DNA of 32,292 bases, taken from positions 1 to 32,292 of the IMG/VR virus record IMGVR_UViG_3300033143_000132; one strand, 5' to 3'. Positions 12,430 to 19,822 of this stretch are shown here, in pieces. Within the stretch, counting starts at the first letter, position 1; each line of letters begins with the position of its first letter. This stretch comes from a virus. Under the pieces are notes generated by a model. It had not been told where the DNA came from and did not search any database. It saw nothing but the letters and a program-made list of their open reading frames with translations. Made by a program: the position numbers and the translations under genes.

Positions 12430-12872
12430 AAAAGCTAGAAGCAGGAGATTTAAAAAATCTTAATCTGCTAAAACATTATCGAATAATACGTAAATGGGCT
12501 TCCAAAAACAACGATCTAAATGAGGCAGATTTAGAACTATTGATATATTTAGATTGTATAGACTTGTTTACAAAAAAAGATTTTGAAGCAGGTTCTTACT
12601 CTTACAGTTGGGATAATAGAAGATGGAGTAGATTAATAAAAGGTGAATGGATTTCTGTTTGGAGACAAAGAAATAGAACAACTCAAAAATACAATATATA
12701 CAAAGTTTCTTTTAAAGGTAAACAGCTTATTAAAAGAATATATCGCATAATGCTAGGTGAAGATGATATTCCTATCAGTAAAAGGCGAAACAAGATTATA
12801 AAAGGAAATTCATATATAGATAAGGTTTTAACTAAATCTATATATAATGTTAATAAAGATAAAAACAGATAA
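12426..12872 (+). CDS. Winged-helix-like protein (148 aa)
   Basis: Starts with GTG, overlapping the groES stop (GTGA). Residues about 15-110 look like a MarR-type winged helix: helical L-N-E-A-D-L-E-L-L-I-Y-L, then L-F-T-K-K-D-F, then a basic aromatic region (W-R-Q-R-N-R-T-T) and Y-K-V-S-F-K-G-K as the wing and following strand. The C-terminus is basic. Possible roles are a late transcription regulator or a DNA-binding packaging factor; the fold call is from pattern, the role is inference. Confidence 0.6.
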   Translation: MKKLEAGDLKNLNLLKHYRIIRKWASKNNDLNEADLELLIYLDCIDLFTKKDFEAGSYSYSWDNRRWSRLIKGEWISVWRQRNRTTQKYNIYKVSFKGKQLIKRIYRIMLGEDDIPISKRRNKIIKGNSYIDKVLTKSIYNVNKDKNR

Positions 12873-13631
12873 ATGTCTACAATAACAGCAATCACAGCAG
12901 CAAGCACAGCAGCGTCGGGAAGCTCAGAACCTAGATTTACTCAACTTACAGGAAGTAGGTCTGGAGGACTTATATCATCTCTTGGAAAGAGTTTGGGAGC
13001 TAATAATCAACAAGATGCTGGAACTGCAGAATCAGAATCAACTGACCCAAGCTACTTGTCCGATGCTAACTCAGCTTATAATGACGCTTACTCTGCAATG
13101 ATGGATAATCAAGGTCCAGGTGGAAGAGCAAACGCTCAGTCAGCTGGTTTAATGGATGCTTTTAATTCTGCTAAAAAAGCAAGGGACGCAGCCAGATTGA
13201 GATTTAAATCAGAAGAGGCAGGTATGTCTCCAGAGGAATACAGTCAAGATCAAGTGTCTCAGTACGGTGGAGGTTATGGAAGAAGATTAGGTATTGGTAA
13301 TATGATGTCTCAATATGGTAACATTAGAAATGGTGTTAATGCAACTCAGAACCAATTAGTGTCAGACGCGCAGCAGTCTTATACGGATAATCCTAGCGAA
13401 CAAGAAAGTGCTGTATCTAACCTAAGAAATCCTTTAGGGCAAGAATTAGAACCAATGACAAACGCTGTAGGTTTTAAAAATAGCGCTATAACAAACGCTG
13501 GAAAAATGTTTGGTCAATCTTACGGAGGATTGTTTGCTGGTGCTGCTAAAAAATATAAAGGACCCGCACACTGTAATGTAGACACAATGCATACTATGTA
13601 TTGGAACGATATGAGAAAAAGAAATAAATAA
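12873..13631 (+). CDS. Virion-associated protein with C-terminal GAAKKYKG motif (252 aa)
   Basis: Directly abuts the previous stop. Ala/Ser/Gly/Gln-rich and low-complexity, with helical middle sections (S-A-K-K-A-R-D-A-A-R-L-R-F). Near its C-terminus (223-229) is G-A-A-K-K-Y-K followed by G-P-A-H-C-N, a short motif that recurs in several neighbouring proteins. No signal peptide or membrane helix. Composition and position suggest an internal or minor virion protein, but no homologue is recognised. Confidence 0.65.
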   Translation: MSTITAITAASTAASGSSEPRFTQLTGSRSGGLISSLGKSLGANNQQDAGTAESESTDPSYLSDANSAYNDAYSAMMDNQGPGGRANAQSAGLMDAFNSAKKARDAARLRFKSEEAGMSPEEYSQDQVSQYGGGYGRRLGIGNMMSQYGNIRNGVNATQNQLVSDAQQSYTDNPSEQESAVSNLRNPLGQELEPMTNAVGFKNSAITNAGKMFGQSYGGLFAGAAKKYKGPAHCNVDTMHTMYWNDMRKRNK

Positions 13632-13646
13632 ATAAATAAAATAATT

Positions 13647-13874
13647 ATGGACCACAAAAAATACGATCCAGCAATGGAAAAATTAAAACCAGGAACAAAA
13701 GTTGGTGTAGTAGGTGAATCTCATATATGGGACGGGCCTTTAAATCAAGAAGGCAGAGTTCATGGTCAAGGAGCTAGTAATGGAATAACGGGTATGCAAA
13801 TACTTAAAGCTCCAGTTAAATATAAAGGAATTAATCCAGTTCTTTGCGCACAAGGCAGAGTTGGAGAATTATAA
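13647..13874 (+). CDS. Small protein with KYKG motif (75 aa)
   Basis: Begins M-D-H-K-K-Y-D-P-A-M and carries L-K-A-P-V-K-Y-K-G-I-N-P-V-L-C near the C-terminus, matching in layout the K-Y-K-G-P-A-H-C of the preceding protein. The start is preceded by AAATAATT. Located between virion-like genes in one operon. Function unknown; a tagging or assembly motif is one possibility. Confidence 0.55.
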   Translation: MDHKKYDPAMEKLKPGTKVGVVGESHIWDGPLNQEGRVHGQGASNGITGMQILKAPVKYKGINPVLCAQGRVGEL

Positions 13875-13885
13875 AAAACAAAAAA

Positions 13886-14371
13886 ATGAGTACATACAAT
13901 TCATCGGTAAGTGTTATCCTCAGCGACACTATTAATATACCTCAACCTGGGGTTATAGCTAGTGGCACAAACACAGGAGCTACAAATCAATTAATTGATA
14001 ATGGTAGTGATTTTTTACCAGCAGTAACTAACGCGTTAGGATATGTTATATCTGGAGGAGACGTAGTATACACTAATGGTGAAATATTTACCGTGGTAAG
14101 TGTGGACGACTCAAATACAATAACGTTAAGCGGTAGCCCTGCTCAAGTTGGTACATATCAAATATATAAAAGTAACGCTGCTAATATTAGTGATGGTTAT
14201 TCTTTGTATTTTGGAACAACAGGTGATGTTGTTGTTGAAGACGTTTCTGGTAATCAAGTTACTTTGAGTAACGTGCCTGCTGGAAAAGTTATAGACTTAC
14301 AAATAGTAAAAGTGTTATCAACTGGATCAACCGCCTTAACTGATATAGTAGCTTTAGAAAAAGTAGATTAA
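13886..14371 (+). CDS. Beta-rich virion protein (161 aa)
   Basis: I choose the ATG at 13886, preceded by an A-run (ACAAAAAA), over the longer frame starting at 13844 inside the previous gene. The product (M-S-T-Y-N-S-S-V-S-V-I-L) is almost all beta strands with Ser/Thr/Gly/Asn turns (D-D-S-N-T-I-T-L-S-G), like capsid decoration or head-fibre proteins. No GAAK motif. Role inferred from composition and neighbours. Confidence 0.6.
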   Translation: MSTYNSSVSVILSDTINIPQPGVIASGTNTGATNQLIDNGSDFLPAVTNALGYVISGGDVVYTNGEIFTVVSVDDSNTITLSGSPAQVGTYQIYKSNAANISDGYSLYFGTTGDVVVEDVSGNQVTLSNVPAGKVIDLQIVKVLSTGSTALTDIVALEKVD

Positions 14372-14373
14372 TT

Positions 14374-14577
14374 ATGGGAAACATGTTAATGAATAGGTTA
14401 GGTGCTGCAAAAGCTGGTAAAGGTTGCGCAGAATCAGAAGGTGGAAGTGGTTGTGTTGTAAAGCGCGGCGATAAATACGTTATTTTAAACAATAAAAAAG
14501 GTGGTGTTTGGAAATCAGGTTTTTCTTCAGCCGAAGAAGCTAAGAAAATGCTTTCTGCATATCATGCAAATTCATAA
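14374..14577 (+). CDS. Small protein with LGAAKAGKG motif (67 aa)
   Basis: Starts 2 nt after the previous stop. Residues 9-18 are L-G-A-A-K-A-G-K-G-C, another version of the GAAK motif, and a second cysteine follows in G-S-G-C-V-V-K. The C-terminal half (K-Y-V-I-L-N-N-K-K-G ... S-S-A-E-E-A-K-K-M) reads as a small beta-alpha unit. Unknown function. Confidence 0.55.
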   Translation: MGNMLMNRLGAAKAGKGCAESEGGSGCVVKRGDKYVILNNKKGGVWKSGFSSAEEAKKMLSAYHANS

Positions 14578-14579
14578 TT

Positions 14580-14930
14580 ATGGGATACAATTATAAAGGA
14601 CATTACGGTCATTACAGCGGAAATGCTAAACATTCAAAACATCACATGGTTAATTCATGGGAAGAAGAAGATGTAGCAAGAGGTAGAAAAGAAATGGCAG
14701 AAGGCCACAAAGGACACGCTGAGGCTTTGTTTGACGATGCTCATGGTAGTTACAATTACGATGGTCATAATTCCACTGGTGCTGAACATCATGGAGCTGC
14801 TAAGACAGTTAGTTGGAAATATGGAGATGCTACATACTCAGGTGAATTAATACCTAGCAAAGAAACATCTACACATAGATACGCTAGAACACATAACGGT
14901 AAAATAAAATCCTTACCGAAGAATAAATAA
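14580..14930 (+). CDS. His-rich small protein with GAAK motif (116 aa)
   Basis: Starts 2 nt after the previous stop. Very rich in His, Gly, Tyr and Lys (G-H-Y-G-H-Y-S, K-H-S-K-H-H), with H-H-G-A-A-K about residue 70-75. The composition could allow metal binding or electrostatic contact with DNA, but this is speculative. Followed by a 68-nt A-rich gap. No homologue recognised. Confidence 0.55.
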   Translation: MGYNYKGHYGHYSGNAKHSKHHMVNSWEEEDVARGRKEMAEGHKGHAEALFDDAHGSYNYDGHNSTGAEHHGAAKTVSWKYGDATYSGELIPSKETSTHRYARTHNGKIKSLPKNK

Positions 14931-14998
14931 ACAGAGTAAACTGATAAATCAAAAAAAAACAACCAAACCAGGCTTAACAGCCACAAAACAAAAAACAA

Positions 14999-15388
14999 AT
15001 GTCAAAATTTTTAAAATTCAACATTGTTAACTCGGGAGCTTTAGATACTCAAGGAACTCAATTAGTTAACGTAGATCAAATTCAAAGCGTAGGGTACGTT
15101 GCTGGAACAGGAGTATTATCAATTGTTCTAGACGGCGCAGTAGGTACAGATGTTGCATCTTATTCAGGTAGAGTAATAAACATTACCGTAACAACAACTA
15201 AAGATGGTACTGCTGGTGTTCCAACAATCACAAATGGATCTAAGTCACCACAAAAAGCTGTATACGCAGCGTTAACTGCTAATCCAGGAGGCGTACAATC
15301 AACAGTTCAATTAGGACTTGATGAAGCGGGAACTCCATTGCAAATGTATTTTTCTGACTTTGCAATAGCAACTGAAGTAATAGCGTAA
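14999..15388 (+). CDS. Beta-rich virion protein (129 aa)
   Basis: Begins M-S-K-F-L-K-F-N-I-V and continues as alternating strands with G, T and V (V-L-S-I-V-L-D-G-A-V), lacking Cys and long helices. It has a long A-rich leader (A-C-A-A-A before the ATG), suggesting strong translation. Compatible with a decoration, head-fibre or tail-tube-like protein; I cannot decide which. Confidence 0.6.
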   Translation: MSKFLKFNIVNSGALDTQGTQLVNVDQIQSVGYVAGTGVLSIVLDGAVGTDVASYSGRVINITVTTTKDGTAGVPTITNGSKSPQKAVYAALTANPGGVQSTVQLGLDEAGTPLQMYFSDFAIATEVIA

Positions 15389-15550
15389 ATGGAATCCAAA
15401 GGATTAGGCGATAGCATTGCTAAATTCACTAACAAAACAGGTATTAAGACCGTTGTAGATAAAATATCAGACGGTCTTAACATACCTTGTGGTTGTGATA
15501 AAAGACAATCATGGTTTAATAAAAAATTTCCTTACAATAATGGCATTTAA
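15389..15550 (+). CDS. Tiny conserved-looking protein with CGC motif (53 aa)
   Basis: The ATG directly abuts the preceding TAA. The product begins M-E-S-K-G-L-G-D-S-I-A-K-F, has G-I-K-T-V-V-D-K-I and then C-G-C-D-K-R-Q followed by W-F-N-K-K-F-P-Y. I recall similar short proteins in marine phages with the same C-G-C ... F-P-Y ending, but cannot name a function. The two cysteines may bind metal. It overlaps the next gene by 11 nt. Confidence 0.6.
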   Translation: MESKGLGDSIAKFTNKTGIKTVVDKISDGLNIPCGCDKRQSWFNKKFPYNNGI

Positions 15551-15920
15551 AATAAACCCTCCATTTGACCTTAGATATATGAGAACAAATATGTTTGAGA
15601 GAGACATGGGTGATGATCCTGTTTATGCAAGAACACCTAAAAATGGAGTTATTATTTTAAACGAAGATTCCATAGTTGATGATCCTGTAGAGCTAGCTAA
15701 AACAAAAGAGCATGAATTAGTACACGTGCAACAATATTTAGACGAAGCTAGAAACCCAGGAACTGGATTAAACTATGAGGTTGACGGCGCTGGAAAAGGC
15801 AAGGTTAATTATTTAGGAAAAGAATATGATTACTCGGTAATGCAGGCCGGTAAAGGTCCTTGGGAAAAAGACGCTCAATTAGCAGAAAAAAAATTAATGC
15901 AAAAAAACAAACAAACGTAA
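15540..15920 (+). CDS. Small HExxH metallopeptidase-like protein (126 aa)
   Basis: The ATG at 15540 (M-A-F-K-I-N-P-P-F) is preferred over the frame opening at 15489, which lies inside the previous gene. Residues 58-62 are H-E-L-V-H followed by V-Q-Q, a zinc-binding gluzincin-type motif resembling the DUF4157 signature (H-E-x-x-H-x-x-Q-Q). The third ligand is not certain. Possible roles are processing of virion proteins or attack on the host envelope, both inferred. No signal peptide. Confidence 0.65.
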   Translation: MAFKINPPFDLRYMRTNMFERDMGDDPVYARTPKNGVIILNEDSIVDDPVELAKTKEHELVHVQQYLDEARNPGTGLNYEVDGAGKGKVNYLGKEYDYSVMQAGKGPWEKDAQLAEKKLMQKNKQT

Positions 15921-16903
15921 TGGATAAAAAAATGAAAACAAATCAAGACGGTGGTGGCGAAAGTTCAACAGCCCCTGCTAACGAATTAAAAGCAAACCAA
16001 AAAGGCGCTGCTAAATATAAGCATGGCGCAGCAGACGGTCACATGAAAGGTGAAAAAAAAGGTGCAGCTAAATACAAAGGTGCTCATGATTATGATACAT
16101 CTAAAGGTTCTCACGATCACCCACATGGTGCTGCAAAAATGGGTTACTCTCAATCTTTTGGAGCTGCAAGAATGAATGGTTATGCTAAAGGAGCTGCGAA
16201 AGTAGCTAGTGTAATGAGTTTTGGAGCTTCTAAGTACATGAAACATGGGGCAGCTGACGCAGGACACGGTGGACCAGAAGGTCACGATCACCCATCAATG
16301 ACAATAACCTCTAGAGATACTAGCGGTGGTGGAAGTTCTTCTTCTCGCTCAAACACCACTGGAGGCGGAAGTTCTAGCTCTACGCAATCAACAGATAATT
16401 TAGCTAAATACCAAGCAGGTTTAAAAGATTTAGGCCCTGATTTTAAACCCACCCAAGCGCAAACAGACGCGGCAAACGCTAGAGTTGCAGAGTTGAAAAA
16501 GAAAGACGCGGATGCTGCTGCAGCTAATGCCGCAAATGTAACATCGTCTAGTAGTTCATCTGACAATACTAACGCTGGTAGTAGTACAACTACTTCTAAG
16601 ACAACTACATCACCAAACTCGATGGCTGAGACACTTCTTCAATCTAGTATTGGAGATGAAAATAGATCACAGAGATTTAATTTTGATAGAGACGAGGCTA
16701 ATATTACAGCCGCTAATGATTCTATTAATGCTAGAAATAAAGCGTTAGATAGATTGCCTAGACATAGACAATTTACGCCACAAGGACAGAATTACGCAGG
16801 TAGAGCTGGATCTGTAGCGGCTGCACAATCTAGACGTGATAGCGGTCTTTTCAGTAGAGAAGAGGTTACTAATATGTTTAGAAGTGGTCAAAATAAACAA
16901 TAA
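15920..16903 (+). CDS. Low-complexity protein with repeated GAAK motifs (327 aa)
   Basis: Starts at the ATG overlapping the previous stop (TAATG). Residues 29-113 hold repeated units G-A-A-K-Y-K (twice), G-A-A-K-M, G-A-A-R-M, G-A-A-K-V, G-A-S-K-Y and H-G-A-A-D (twice), rich in His, Gly and Lys. The middle (about 135-255) is a Ser/Thr/Gly/Ala linker, and the end is a basic helical tail. Probably disordered. Likely virion-internal or a scaffold for assembly; role unproven. Confidence 0.6.
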   Translation: MDKKMKTNQDGGGESSTAPANELKANQKGAAKYKHGAADGHMKGEKKGAAKYKGAHDYDTSKGSHDHPHGAAKMGYSQSFGAARMNGYAKGAAKVASVMSFGASKYMKHGAADAGHGGPEGHDHPSMTITSRDTSGGGSSSSRSNTTGGGSSSSTQSTDNLAKYQAGLKDLGPDFKPTQAQTDAANARVAELKKKDADAAAANAANVTSSSSSSDNTNAGSSTTTSKTTTSPNSMAETLLQSSIGDENRSQRFNFDRDEANITAANDSINARNKALDRLPRHRQFTPQGQNYAGRAGSVAAAQSRRDSGLFSREEVTNMFRSGQNKQ

Positions 16904-16909
16904 TAGATT

Positions 16910-17311
16910 TTGAAAAAAATAATTCAATGGCTTACAGGTGGCGTCATCAAGGAAGTTGGTGACGTCATTGATAAGCTTACAACCACGAAAGAAGAAAAGC
17001 TGTTAATTAAAAAGCAAATCCAAGAAATCATGGATAAAGCTAATGCTGAGGCAGAGAGTCAAATAACAAGGCGTTGGGAAAGCGATATGAGATCAGATTC
17101 TTGGCTTTCTAAAAACACACGACCTATGGCTTTAATATTTTTATCTATTATGGCTATAGCTTTTATATGGGTTGATAGTCATCATGAAATATCTTTTACC
17201 GTAGAACAAGAGTGGATTGGATTATTAAAGCAGTTACTTACAACTGTTTATATAGCTTATTTTGGATCACGAGGCGTGGAAAAATTCAAATCTATAAGTA
17301 ATAATAAATAG
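16910..17311 (+). CDS. Holin, three-helix type (133 aa)
   Basis: A TTG start is used, 6 nt after the previous stop. A hydrophilic N-terminal helix with many Lys and Glu is followed by R-R-W-E-S-D-M-R-S-D-S-W-L-S-K-N-T-R-P and two membrane helices (about residues 68-86 and 101-120). This layout is that of the GTA-type 3TM holin family, which makes pores in the inner membrane at lysis. No endolysin is recognisable beside it in this window. Confidence 0.75.
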   Translation: MKKIIQWLTGGVIKEVGDVIDKLTTTKEEKLLIKKQIQEIMDKANAEAESQITRRWESDMRSDSWLSKNTRPMALIFLSIMAIAFIWVDSHHEISFTVEQEWIGLLKQLLTTVYIAYFGSRGVEKFKSISNNK

Positions 17312-17347
17312 TAAGAGTATTAATTAAATTAAATAAAATCTAATAAA

Positions 17348-17689
17348 ATGAAAAAACTAATATTATCATTATGTTTATTCTGTTCTATTCTAATGTATTC
17401 ACAAGATAGAAAAGAATTTGCTGGAGTATGGCAAGACATCAATAACGAAGAAACTGTTTTAGTTGTGTATCACGACAAAATTATTAAATCTTTAAAATTT
17501 TGGAACTTTAAATTAGGTGACAAGTTTAACATTAAAGAAAGTTTTTTATATGAAAAAAACGGTTTAGTTCAAACAGAGTATGAAGACAATATTAATAATG
17601 TCAAATTTATTACCGAGTACAGATTAGAAGATAATATATTAACAAAAGAAGCAAATGGTATGCTTCAACAATTCACTAAATTAAATTAA
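17348..17689 (+). CDS. Secreted/periplasmic protein with signal peptide (113 aa)
   Basis: N-terminus M-K-K-L-I-L-S-L-C-L-F-C-S-I-L-M-Y-S-Q-D is a classical signal peptide with the Y-S-Q cleavage context common in flavobacteria. The mature part is about 94 residues of alternating beta strands (E-T-V-L-V-V-Y-H-D). Exported by the host Sec system. It follows the holin by 36 nt. Possible jobs are spanin-like lysis help or superinfection immunity, but no motif decides. Confidence 0.65.
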   Translation: MKKLILSLCLFCSILMYSQDRKEFAGVWQDINNEETVLVVYHDKIIKSLKFWNFKLGDKFNIKESFLYEKNGLVQTEYEDNINNVKFITEYRLEDNILTKEANGMLQQFTKLN

Positions 17690-17694
17690 ATAAA

Positions 17695-17967
17695 ATGGCA
17701 GAAAGCTTTAAAATTACAGAAGAAGAGTTAAAAGTTGTTCAAGAACAACAAGTCAATTATCAAAAAATAATAGAGCAATTAGGTTTGTCTGACGTGAGAA
17801 AGCACACGCTTTTATCTCAATTAGATGTACTACTCCCTAAAATAGAAGAAAACAAACAAGCTCTTGAAGAGAAATACGGCTCTATTAATATAAACATACA
17901 AACAGGCGAATACACTGAAATAGAGAAAGATGATGGTGAAACAGCTGTTGTTAAAGCTGAAGACTAA
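17695..17967 (+). CDS. Small coiled-coil protein (90 aa)
   Basis: Long amphipathic helices (E-E-E-L-K-V-V-Q-E-Q-Q and I-E-E-N-K-Q-A-L-E-E-K-Y) ending in an acidic tail with G-S-I-N-I-N-I-Q-T-G. The start is preceded by TTAAATAAA. Small coiled-coil proteins with the same Y-G-S-I-N-I ending are, as I recall, frequent before terminase genes in marine phages. Function unknown. Confidence 0.6.
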   Translation: MAESFKITEEELKVVQEQQVNYQKIIEQLGLSDVRKHTLLSQLDVLLPKIEENKQALEEKYGSININIQTGEYTEIEKDDGETAVVKAED

Positions 17968-18194
17968 TGACTAACGTAATAAGAAAAATCAGTATAGGTA
18001 CTGATTATAAAAGCGATGCTATGCACTACTCTGTTGGACAAAGTGTCTATGGTGGTCATGAAATTGCCTATATAACTCAAGACCAAAAAGATAATTCTTA
18101 TAATATTCACATAAAGAAAAACAATGAGGTATTGCCATGGAAGAAATTTAATTCTAACATGGCTATATCCATTGAGTACGATTTAGAGTATTAA
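17967..18194 (+). CDS. Small beta-rich protein (75 aa)
   Basis: The ATG overlaps the previous stop (TAATG). Begins M-T-N-V-I-R-K-I-S-I-G and shows A-M-H-Y-S-V-G-Q-S-V and W-K-K-F-N. No Cys, no membrane helix. It is translationally coupled to the next gene, whose ATG overlaps its stop. It belongs to the same pre-terminase operon; function unknown. Confidence 0.6.
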   Translation: MTNVIRKISIGTDYKSDAMHYSVGQSVYGGHEIAYITQDQKDNSYNIHIKKNNEVLPWKKFNSNMAISIEYDLEY

Positions 18195-18799
18195 TGAAAA
18201 GCTTATATGATTTCATAGTAAAACCTCTAGGAAATACTTATGAAAATAAAAAAACAATAGGTGACAAAGAACTTATATTAAATACTAAAATTGAAAGTTT
18301 TAAATTCGTAAATAATGTAGCGGAGGTTATTGAAACTCCAGCTGCTTATGAAACTATTATAAAAAAAGGCGATTTAATATTAATACACCATAATGTTTTT
18401 AGAACTTTTTATAGTATGCAAGGTGTAAAGAAAAAATCAAGATCTTATTTTAAAGATGATCTGTTTTTTTGTGCTCTTGATCAAATATACTTATGTAAGA
18501 ATAAGAGCAAATGGAAAGCTGTAAACAATAGATGTTTTGTTAAACCTTTAAAATCTAAAGACAAATTAACAACAAATAAAGAACAGCACCTGATTGGTAT
18601 ACTTAAAATAGGTAATAGTTCCTTAGAAGCGCTAGGAATAAACGAGGGAGACTGTGTTGGTTATACTCCTTATGGGGAATATGATTTTAATGTAGAAAAC
18701 GAGCGTTTATATTGTATGAAATCTAATGATATTGTAATTAAATATGGAAATAAAGAAAACCAAGAAGAGTATAATCCAAGCTGGGCAAATAGCGGTTGA
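18194..18799 (+). CDS. Putative tandem GroES-fold protein (201 aa)
   Basis: Two halves each resemble GroES in order. First half: L-Y-D-F-I-V-K-P, a possible mobile loop K-E-L-I-L-N-T, then V-A-E-V-I-E-T-P, I-I-K-K-G-D-L-I-L-I-H-H and D-L-F-F-C-A-L-D-Q-I-Y. Second half: R-C-F-V-K-P-L, then I-G-I-L-K-I-G-N, I-N-E-G-D-C-V-G-Y and R-L-Y-C-M-K-S-N-D-I-V-I-K-Y. This matches the GroES layout (hydrophobic start, barrel, G-D turn, last strand). A two-domain co-chaperonin like plant Cpn20 is a possible analogue. It overlaps the next gene by 56 nt. The call is pattern inference, not a search result. Confidence 0.5.
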   Translation: MKSLYDFIVKPLGNTYENKKTIGDKELILNTKIESFKFVNNVAEVIETPAAYETIIKKGDLILIHHNVFRTFYSMQGVKKKSRSYFKDDLFFCALDQIYLCKNKSKWKAVNNRCFVKPLKSKDKLTTNKEQHLIGILKIGNSSLEALGINEGDCVGYTPYGEYDFNVENERLYCMKSNDIVIKYGNKENQEEYNPSWANSG

Positions 18800-19019
18800 A
18801 GAACTAATAAAGGTCGCTAAAGAGCCCATTATAGATTTTGGCCCTGACATTTCAGCAGATAGACTTAAAAATGCTGCAGCTACTAAAAAGTTAGCTATAT
18901 TTGATGCTTTTGAGATATTACAAAGAATACAAGAAGAAGAAAATATTATAAACGAAAAACCAAAAGAAGTTAAAGAAGAAAAAGCTTTTAAGGGTTTTGC
19001 AGAAGGAAGATCTAAGTAA
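18744..19019 (+). CDS. Probable terminase small subunit (91 aa)
   Basis: A helical, charged 91-residue protein (I-Q-A-G-Q-I-A-V-E-E-L-I-K-V-A and N-A-A-A-T-K-K-L-A-I-F-D-A-F). It lies directly before the large terminase, with its stop overlapping that gene's ATG. Size and position fit a small terminase subunit, which recognises packaging sites; no helix-turn-helix is clear. The start overlaps the end of the tandem GroES-like gene by 56 nt in another frame. Confidence 0.55.
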   Translation: MEIKKTKKSIIQAGQIAVEELIKVAKEPIIDFGPDISADRLKNAAATKKLAIFDAFEILQRIQEEENIINEKPKEVKEEKAFKGFAEGRSK

Positions 19020-19822
19020 TGTATACGCAAGATCTTTTTACTATTGTTGAAGACCACATAAAACCTAAAGTTCTAAAAAGAATGAATAGGTATGGAAAAT
19101 GGGAGTATGGTTACAATGAAGAACATGATATAGTTATTATATCTAAAACAGGAAAAATTGGTGAAATATATAAAATACAAAATTTATATATAGGGCTACC
19201 TGAGGTTCCTAAAGATGTTGTTAAATTTAAAAACAACAAATGGAATAGAGAAACACTACCAGTTGCTTTCAAAAAAATCAAAACAATTTTTGATTGGGAA
19301 GAATACCCAGTTGATTTTAAAGAAAAATGGTATGATTATATTGATAAAGAATTTAATAGAAGAGAACAAGGTTTTTGGTTCTATAATAAGAGTGTGGCTA
19401 CTTACCTTACTGGTACTCACTATATGTACTTGCAGTGGTCCAAAATTGATGTTGGGAAACCAGACTTTAGAGAAGCAAACAGATTATTCTTCATATTCTG
19501 GGAAGCTTGTAAAGCAGACATCAGGTGTTATGGAATGTGTTATCTCAAAAACCGTAGAAGCGGATTTTCGTTTATGGCATCAGGAGAGGTGGTTAATCTT
19601 GCAACTATTAATTCCGATTCACGATACGGCATACTGTCCAAATCTGGGGCCGACGCCAAGACAATGTTTACAGATAAAGTCGTCCCAATATCGGTCAATT
19701 ATCCGTTCTTTTTTAAACCGATACAGGACGGAATGGATCGTCCCAAGACCGAACTCGCCTATAGAGTACCGGCCTCCAAGTTCACCAGGAGGAAACTGGC
19801 GTGTTACGAAAACCACCCTTAG
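19019..19822 (+). CDS. terL: Terminase large subunit, N-terminal ATPase part (267 aa, frame ends early)
   Basis: The N-terminal part of a TerL packaging motor. Residues about 155-200 (Y-L-K-N-R-R-S-G-F-S-F-M-A-S) sit where the deviant P-loop of this family lies, followed by G-I-L-S-K-S-G-A-D-A-K and P-F-F-F-K-P-I-Q-D-G. After P-A-S-K-F-T-R-R-K (19796) the frame runs into eight unrelated residues and a stop. The usual next segment with the Walker B acidic pair is absent. From about 19620 to 19800 GC rises to about 49 percent, unlike both flanks. The ATG overlaps the previous stop (TAATG). Confidence 0.8.
   Translation: MYTQDLFTIVEDHIKPKVLKRMNRYGKWEYGYNEEHDIVIISKTGKIGEIYKIQNLYIGLPEVPKDVVKFKNNKWNRETLPVAFKKIKTIFDWEEYPVDFKEKWYDYIDKEFNRREQGFWFYNKSVATYLTGTHYMYLQWSKIDVGKPDFREANRLFFIFWEACKADIRCYGMCYLKNRRSGFSFMASGEVVNLATINSDSRYGILSKSGADAKTMFTDKVVPISVNYPFFFKPIQDGMDRPKTELAYRVPASKFTRRKLACYENHP

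Noticed and set aside
14931-14998. Short GGCT/AGCC hairpin in the A-rich gap
   Set aside because: Only four base pairs; expected by chance.
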